Source: Pseudomonadota bacterium (GTDB lineage: Bacteria; Pseudomonadota; Alphaproteobacteria; Sphingomonadales; Sphingomonadaceae). Taken from it: a stretch of DNA of 9,941 nucleotides. The notes beneath the pieces were generated by a model. That model saw only the letters and a program-made list of their open reading frames with translations, was not told the DNA's origin and made no database searches. Location: assembly GCA_023426225.1 (NCBI GenBank), contig JAFABD010000038.1, forward strand, positions 1 through 9,941, written 5' to 3'. Below are positions 7,029 to 9,941 of the stretch, piece after piece; position 1 is the stretch's first letter, and every line of letters starts with the position of its first letter. The position numbers were made by a program, and so were the translations under genes.

Positions 7029-7093
7029 CGGGCCTTTCAGGCATCCTCTCCTAAAACTTTCCCGGCCGGTCCTTGTTGACCGGCCATTTTTTT
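7029..7093 (+). ncRNA. Putative small RNA or attenuator leader, about 65 nt
   Basis: This rightward stretch ends in a strong intrinsic terminator but has no upstream gene on its strand. A short GCCT-TTC-AGGC hairpin (7032-7042) is followed by an unpaired C/U/A stretch (7043-7063) containing CCTCTCCT (7045-7052). The terminator stem and seven Ts come next. This plan (5' hairpin, open pyrimidine-rich seed, terminator) is typical of bacterial sRNAs, and the open part is complementary to AGGAG Shine-Dalgarno sites. The promoter is uncertain: TTGCAC at 6997-7002 with CATAGA at 7022-7027 gives a 19-base spacer and poor boxes. The alternative is an attenuated leader of the ATPase gene that starts at 7159. 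The 5' end is a guess. Confidence 0.38.
7064..7093 (+). terminator. Strong intrinsic terminator upstream of the CDC48-type gene
   Basis: GGCCGGTC (7064-7071) and GACCGGCC (7078-7085) form a perfect 8-bp stem with a 6-base loop, CTTGTT. It is followed by A and seven Ts (7087-7093). Only the rightward direction has the T-tract. It ends 65 bases before the ATPase start and lies 205 bases beyond the lysR start, with no rightward gene between them. Confidence 0.85.
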
Positions 7094-7122
7094 GCCCCTC
7101 TCCCGGCACCGCGCGCTGCTTC

Positions 7123-7129
7123 CTATGTT
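7123..7129 (+). promoter_or_regulatory. Possible -10 element of the CDC48-type gene
   Basis: CTATGTT, containing TATGTT at 7124-7129, matches the -10 consensus at four of six positions and lies 36 bases before the ATG at 7159. It is beyond the terminator, so the ATPase gene could have its own short leader. No good -35 box lies 16-18 bases upstream. Confidence 0.3.
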
Positions 7130-7143
7130 CCCGTCTCATGCCG

Positions 7144-7149
7144 GATAGG
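7144..7149 (+). promoter_or_regulatory. Ribosome binding site that sets the ATPase start
   Basis: ATAGGG at 7144-7149 lies 9 bases before ATG at 7159. The in-frame ATG at 7138 is preceded by pyrimidines only, so 7159 is the better start. Confidence 0.6.
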
Positions 7150-7158
7150 GATCAACGA

Positions 7159-9444
7159 ATGGCAGACGACGAACCACGGGGCCGCCGGTTGCAGGTCGCG
7201 AATGCGCGTCCCGAAGACAGCGGCCGCGGGCTGGCGCATCTTCCGCGCGCATTGATGGCAGCGCTCGGCATCGCCGAGGGCGACGTGATCGAGATTGTGG
7301 GCAAGCGGGCCACGCCGGCGCGCGCGGTAATGCCCTATCCCGAGGACGAAGGGCTCGAACTGCTGCGCATCGACGGGCTCCAGCGTGCCAATGCGGGCGT
7401 CGGATCGGGCGATTTCGTCGAGGTGCGCCGCGCCGAATCGAAGCCCGCGACGCGCGTGATCTTTGCGCCCGCGCAGCAGAACCTGCGGTTGCAGGGATCG
7501 AGCCACGCGCTGCAGCGCACCTTTTTCGGGCGGCCGCTGACCGCCGGCGACACGATCGCGACGGTGGCGCACCAGCGTGCCGACGTGCCCCCCAACGTCG
7601 CCCAGTTCCTGCGCGCGCCCGCCTATGCGTTGCAGGAGATCCGGCTGGCGGTGATCGCCACGGTGCCGCGCGGCGTGGTGCATATCGACGAGAATACCGA
7701 GGTCGAGCTGCGCCCCGAATATGAGGAACCCAAGGAAAGCCGCCGCGCCGACGTGACCTATGACGACATCGGCGGCATGGGCGCGACGATCGACCAGCTT
7801 CGCGAGATGGTCGAGCTGCCCTTGCGCTATCCCGAGCTGTTCCAGCGGCTCGGCGTCGATCCGCCCAAGGGCGTGCTGCTCCACGGGCCGCCCGGGACGG
7901 GCAAGACGCGGCTGGCGCGGGCGGTCGCCAACGAGAGCGACGCGCAGTTCCATCTGATCAACGGGCCCGAGATCATGGGCTCGGCCTATGGCGAATCGGA
8001 AAAGCGGCTGCGCGAGGTGTTCGAGGAGGCCGCGAAGAACGCGCCGTCGATCGTGTTCATCGACGAGATCGATTCGATCGCGCCCAAGCGCGGCCAGGTG
8101 TCCGGCGAGGCCGAAAAGCGGCTGGTCGCGCAGCTGCTGACGCTGATGGACGGGCTGGAGGCGCGCGCCAACATCGTCGTGATCGCGGCGACCAACCGCC
8201 CCGACGCGATCGACGAGGCGCTGCGCCGCCCCGGCCGGTTCGACCGCGAGATCGTCGTCGGCGTTCCCGACGAGCGCGGCCGGCGCGAGATCCTGGGCAT
8301 CCACACGCGCGGCATGCCGATTGCCGAGGCGGTCGACCTCGATGAGCTGGCGCGCACCACCTATGGCTTTGTCGGCGCCGACCTGGCCGCGCTCGCGCGC
8401 GAGGCGGCGATCGAGGCGGTGCGCCGGATCATGCCGCGGCTCAACCTGGCCGATGGCAGCATCCCGGCCGAGGTGCTCGAGACGCTGGCGGTGACGCGCG
8501 AGGATTTCCTCGAGGCGCTCAAGCGGGTCCAGCCCTCCGCGATGCGCGAGGTGATGGTGCAGGCGCCGCAGGTCCGCTGGGACGATGTCGGCGGACTCGA
8601 CGATGCGCAGATGCGGCTGAAGGAAGGCGTCGAGCTGCCGCTCAAGGATCCCGACGCATTCCGGCGGCTGGGCATCCGCCCGGCCAAGGGCTTCCTGCTC
8701 TATGGCCCGCCGGGCACGGGCAAGACGCTGCTCGCCAAGGCCGTGGCGCGCGAGGCGCAGGCCAATTTCATCGCGACCAAGTCGAGCGACCTCCTGTCGA
8801 AATGGTATGGCGAGAGCGAGCAGCAGATCGCGCGGCTGTTCGCCCGTGCGCGCCAGGTGGCGCCGTGCGTGATCTTCATCGACGAGCTCGACAGCCTTGT
8901 TCCCGCGCGCGGCGGCGGGCTGGGCGAACCGCAGGCGACCGAGCGCGTGGTCAACACCATCCTTGCCGAGATGGACGGGCTGGAGGAGCTGCAGTCGGTG
9001 GTGGTGATCGGTGCGACCAACCGGCCCAACCTGATCGATCCGGCGCTGATGCGGCCGGGGCGGTTCGACGAGCTGGTCTATGTCGGCGTGCCCGATCGTG
9101 GCGGGCGCGAACGCATCCTGCGCATCCAGACGGCGAAGATGCCGCTCGCCGACGATGTCGACCTGGGTGCGGTGGCGGCGCGCACCGAACGCTTCACCGG
9201 TGCCGACCTGGAGGATGTGGTGCGCCGCGCCGGACTGGTGGCGTTGCGCGAATCGCTGGCGACGCAGCGCGTCACGATGGCGCATTTCGAAGCGGCGCTC
9301 GCCGAATCGCGCGCCACGGTGACGCCCGAGATGGAGGCCGACTATGCCGCTATGTCGGGGCGGCTGAAGCAGCAGGCGGCGGCGATCCAGCCGATCGGCT
9401 TCATCACCCCCGGGATGCTGCGTCCGCGCGATTCCGAAGCGTGA
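7159..9444 (+). CDS. CDC48/VAT-type AAA+ ATPase with two AAA domains
   Basis: This 761-residue protein is a bacterial member of the CDC48/p97/VAT family, hexameric ATPases that unfold or extract proteins by threading them through a central pore. An N-domain (about residues 8-185: double-psi barrel LQVANARPEDSGRGLAHLPR, then a second subdomain) is followed by two AAA modules. D1 has Walker A GPPGTGKT at 243-250, Walker B IVFIDEID at 298-305, sensor-1 ATNRPD at 344-349, and RRPGRFD with arginine fingers Arg357 and Arg360. D2 has Walker A at 516-523, Walker B VIFIDELD at 571-578, ATNRP at 619, and fingers Arg632 and Arg635. The pore loops are SAYGESE (D1) and KWYGESE (D2); aromatic residues in both fit active unfolding. 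The C-terminus, PGMLRPRDSEA, lacks the HbYX proteasome-docking motif. The protein is cytosolic, and its bacterial substrates and adaptors are unknown. It diverges from lysR, and its 3' end overlaps the convergent MFS gene by 41 bp. Confidence 0.93.
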   Translation: MADDEPRGRRLQVANARPEDSGRGLAHLPRALMAALGIAEGDVIEIVGKRATPARAVMPYPEDEGLELLRIDGLQRANAGVGSGDFVEVRRAESKPATRVIFAPAQQNLRLQGSSHALQRTFFGRPLTAGDTIATVAHQRADVPPNVAQFLRAPAYALQEIRLAVIATVPRGVVHIDENTEVELRPEYEEPKESRRADVTYDDIGGMGATIDQLREMVELPLRYPELFQRLGVDPPKGVLLHGPPGTGKTRLARAVANESDAQFHLINGPEIMGSAYGESEKRLREVFEEAAKNAPSIVFIDEIDSIAPKRGQVSGEAEKRLVAQLLTLMDGLEARANIVVIAATNRPDAIDEALRRPGRFDREIVVGVPDERGRREILGIHTRGMPIAEAVDLDELARTTYGFVGADLAALAREAAIEAVRRIMPRLNLADGSIPAEVLETLAVTREDFLEALKRVQPSAMREVMVQAPQVRWDDVGGLDDAQMRLKEGVELPLKDPDAFRRLGIRPAKGFLLYGPPGTGKTLLAKAVAREAQANFIATKSSDLLSKWYGESEQQIARLFARARQVAPCVIFIDELDSLVPARGGGLGEPQATERVVNTILAEMDGLEELQSVVVIGATNRPNLIDPALMRPGRFDELVYVGVPDRGGRERILRIQTAKMPLADDVDLGAVAARTERFTGADLEDVVRRAGLVALRESLATQRVTMAHFEAALAESRATVTPEMEADYAAMSGRLKQQAAAIQPIGFITPGMLRPRDSEA

Positions 9445-9941
9445 GCGCGGCATAGCCGAGCAGGCAGAGCAGCGCGGCGGCCGTGGCCAGATAGGGCAAC
9501 GGCCGCCACAGCTGGTAGAGCCCGATTCCGATCGACGGACCGAGCACGAAGGCCGCGCCGTTGATCGAGGTCACCTTCCCCGCGACCGCGCCCTGCGTTG
9601 CGGCATCGACCGCGATCGAGGCGCCCGCGGTGAAGCCGGGCCGGGCGAAGCCGAACCCGAGCGAGGCGAGCGCATAGCCGAGCGCGATCGCATAGAGCCC
9701 CGGCGCCGCGGCGACGATCAGGCATCCCGCCCCGGCAAGGCCCGCCCCCGCCAGCACCAGCGCGCGCGGGCGCAGGTCGAGCAGCGGGATGAGCCCCCAT
9801 TGCGCGAGCAGAGTCGACCCCGCGCCGATCATCAGCACCAGCCCGGTGGGTTCGAGCGCGCGGGCAGGGGCCAGCCCCAGCCGGTCGATGACGAGGAAGC
9901 CGATCGTCTGGCCGACGATCGCCTGCGCATGGCCCGCGACC
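9404..9941 (-). CDS. MFS transporter, C-terminal part (5' end beyond the window)
   Basis: The frame is open from the right edge to a TGA at 9404-9406, giving 178 visible residues that form the C-terminal half of a 12-helix major facilitator. Hydrophobic helices alternate with short loops: GLVLMIGAGSTLLAQWGLIPLL, RALVLAGAGLAGAGCLIVAAA, GLYAIALGYALASLGFGFA, ITSINGAAFVLGPSIGIGLYQ-like, and LPYLATAAALLCLLGYAALTL. The segment GFGFARPGFTAGASIAV followed by QGAVAG resembles the DHA1 (TetA/Bcr-like) drug-proton antiporter group, so efflux is plausible but the substrate is unknown. A GTG at 9836-9838 is internal, because homologous sequence continues upstream of it. Its last 14 codons lie opposite the end of the ATPase gene. 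Confidence 0.88.
   Translation of the reverse strand, partial: VAGHAQAIVGQTIGFLVIDRLGLAPARALEPTGLVLMIGAGSTLLAQWGLIPLLDLRPRALVLAGAGLAGAGCLIVAAAPGLYAIALGYALASLGFGFARPGFTAGASIAVDAATQGAVAGKVTSINGAAFVLGPSIGIGLYQLWRPLPYLATAAALLCLLGYAALTLRNRADAASRG

Noticed and set aside
6646..7044. A 132-codon leftward frame beginning in the lysR upstream region behind AGGAGAGG
   Set aside because: The Shine-Dalgarno-like sequence is only two bases from the ATG, the frame runs into lysR in a different phase, and the predicted lysR promoter lies inside it. No domain is recognisable.
7064..7093. Reading the hairpin as a terminator for lysR or for any leftward gene
   Set aside because: The leftward strand has no T-tract after the stem, and the site is upstream of lysR, not downstream.
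5565..7139. A 524-codon leftward frame spanning the isomerase, lysR and the regulatory region
   Set aside because: It crosses a strong terminator, a promoter and two real genes, with Arg/Ala-rich shadow composition.
7123..9453. A 776-codon open frame antisense to the whole CDC48-type gene
   Set aside because: It is rich in Arg, His and Asp without any recognisable domain, and it mirrors codon-position GC bias of the real gene. Long antisense frames are common at this GC content.

Overview
The window is about 10 kb of very GC-rich, densely coding DNA with an alphaproteobacterial gene set. The gene families and their wording (PabB-PabC fusion, 399-residue alphaproteobacterial AspAT, DUF1489 beside MgtE, small cytosolic cyclophilin, CDC48-type ATPase) most resemble Sphingomonadales such as Sphingomonas or Sphingopyxis. 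That placement is inference from gene content and composition; no marker RNA gene is present.

Layout, left to right. (1) A rightward block: the 3' part of a pabB-pabC fusion (folate pathway, cut by the left edge), an aspartate/prephenate-type aminotransferase, and a secreted MsrA-like protein. (2) A leftward block that meets it tail to tail with 16 bp between stop codons: the Mg2+ transporter mgtE followed by a DUF1489 gene. (3) A rightward cyclophilin-type peptidyl-prolyl isomerase, divergent from mgtE. (4) A leftward LysR-family regulator, convergent with the isomerase. (5) A 299-bp regulatory region (6860-7158), the longest non-coding stretch, between lysR and the next gene. (6) A rightward two-domain CDC48/VAT-type AAA+ ATPase whose 3' end overlaps by 41 bp the convergent end of a leftward MFS transporter cut by the right edge.

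Most genes are housekeeping or common accessory genes: folate and amino-acid metabolism, Mg2+ uptake, protein folding and remodelling, and efflux. Two places stand out. The MsrA-like protein has an intact reading frame and a signal peptide, but its catalytic cysteine is replaced by asparagine, it has no cysteine at all, and several other active-site positions are changed; it looks like a pseudoenzyme kept for another role. The lysR-CDC48 region holds a near-perfect 8+8 dyad overlapping a good lysR promoter. It also holds a strong intrinsic terminator in the rightward direction with no known gene upstream of it. This suggests either a small RNA of about 65 nt with an exposed anti-Shine-Dalgarno sequence, or a transcription attenuator ahead of the ATPase gene. 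No mobile element, CRISPR array, tRNA or rRNA was seen.
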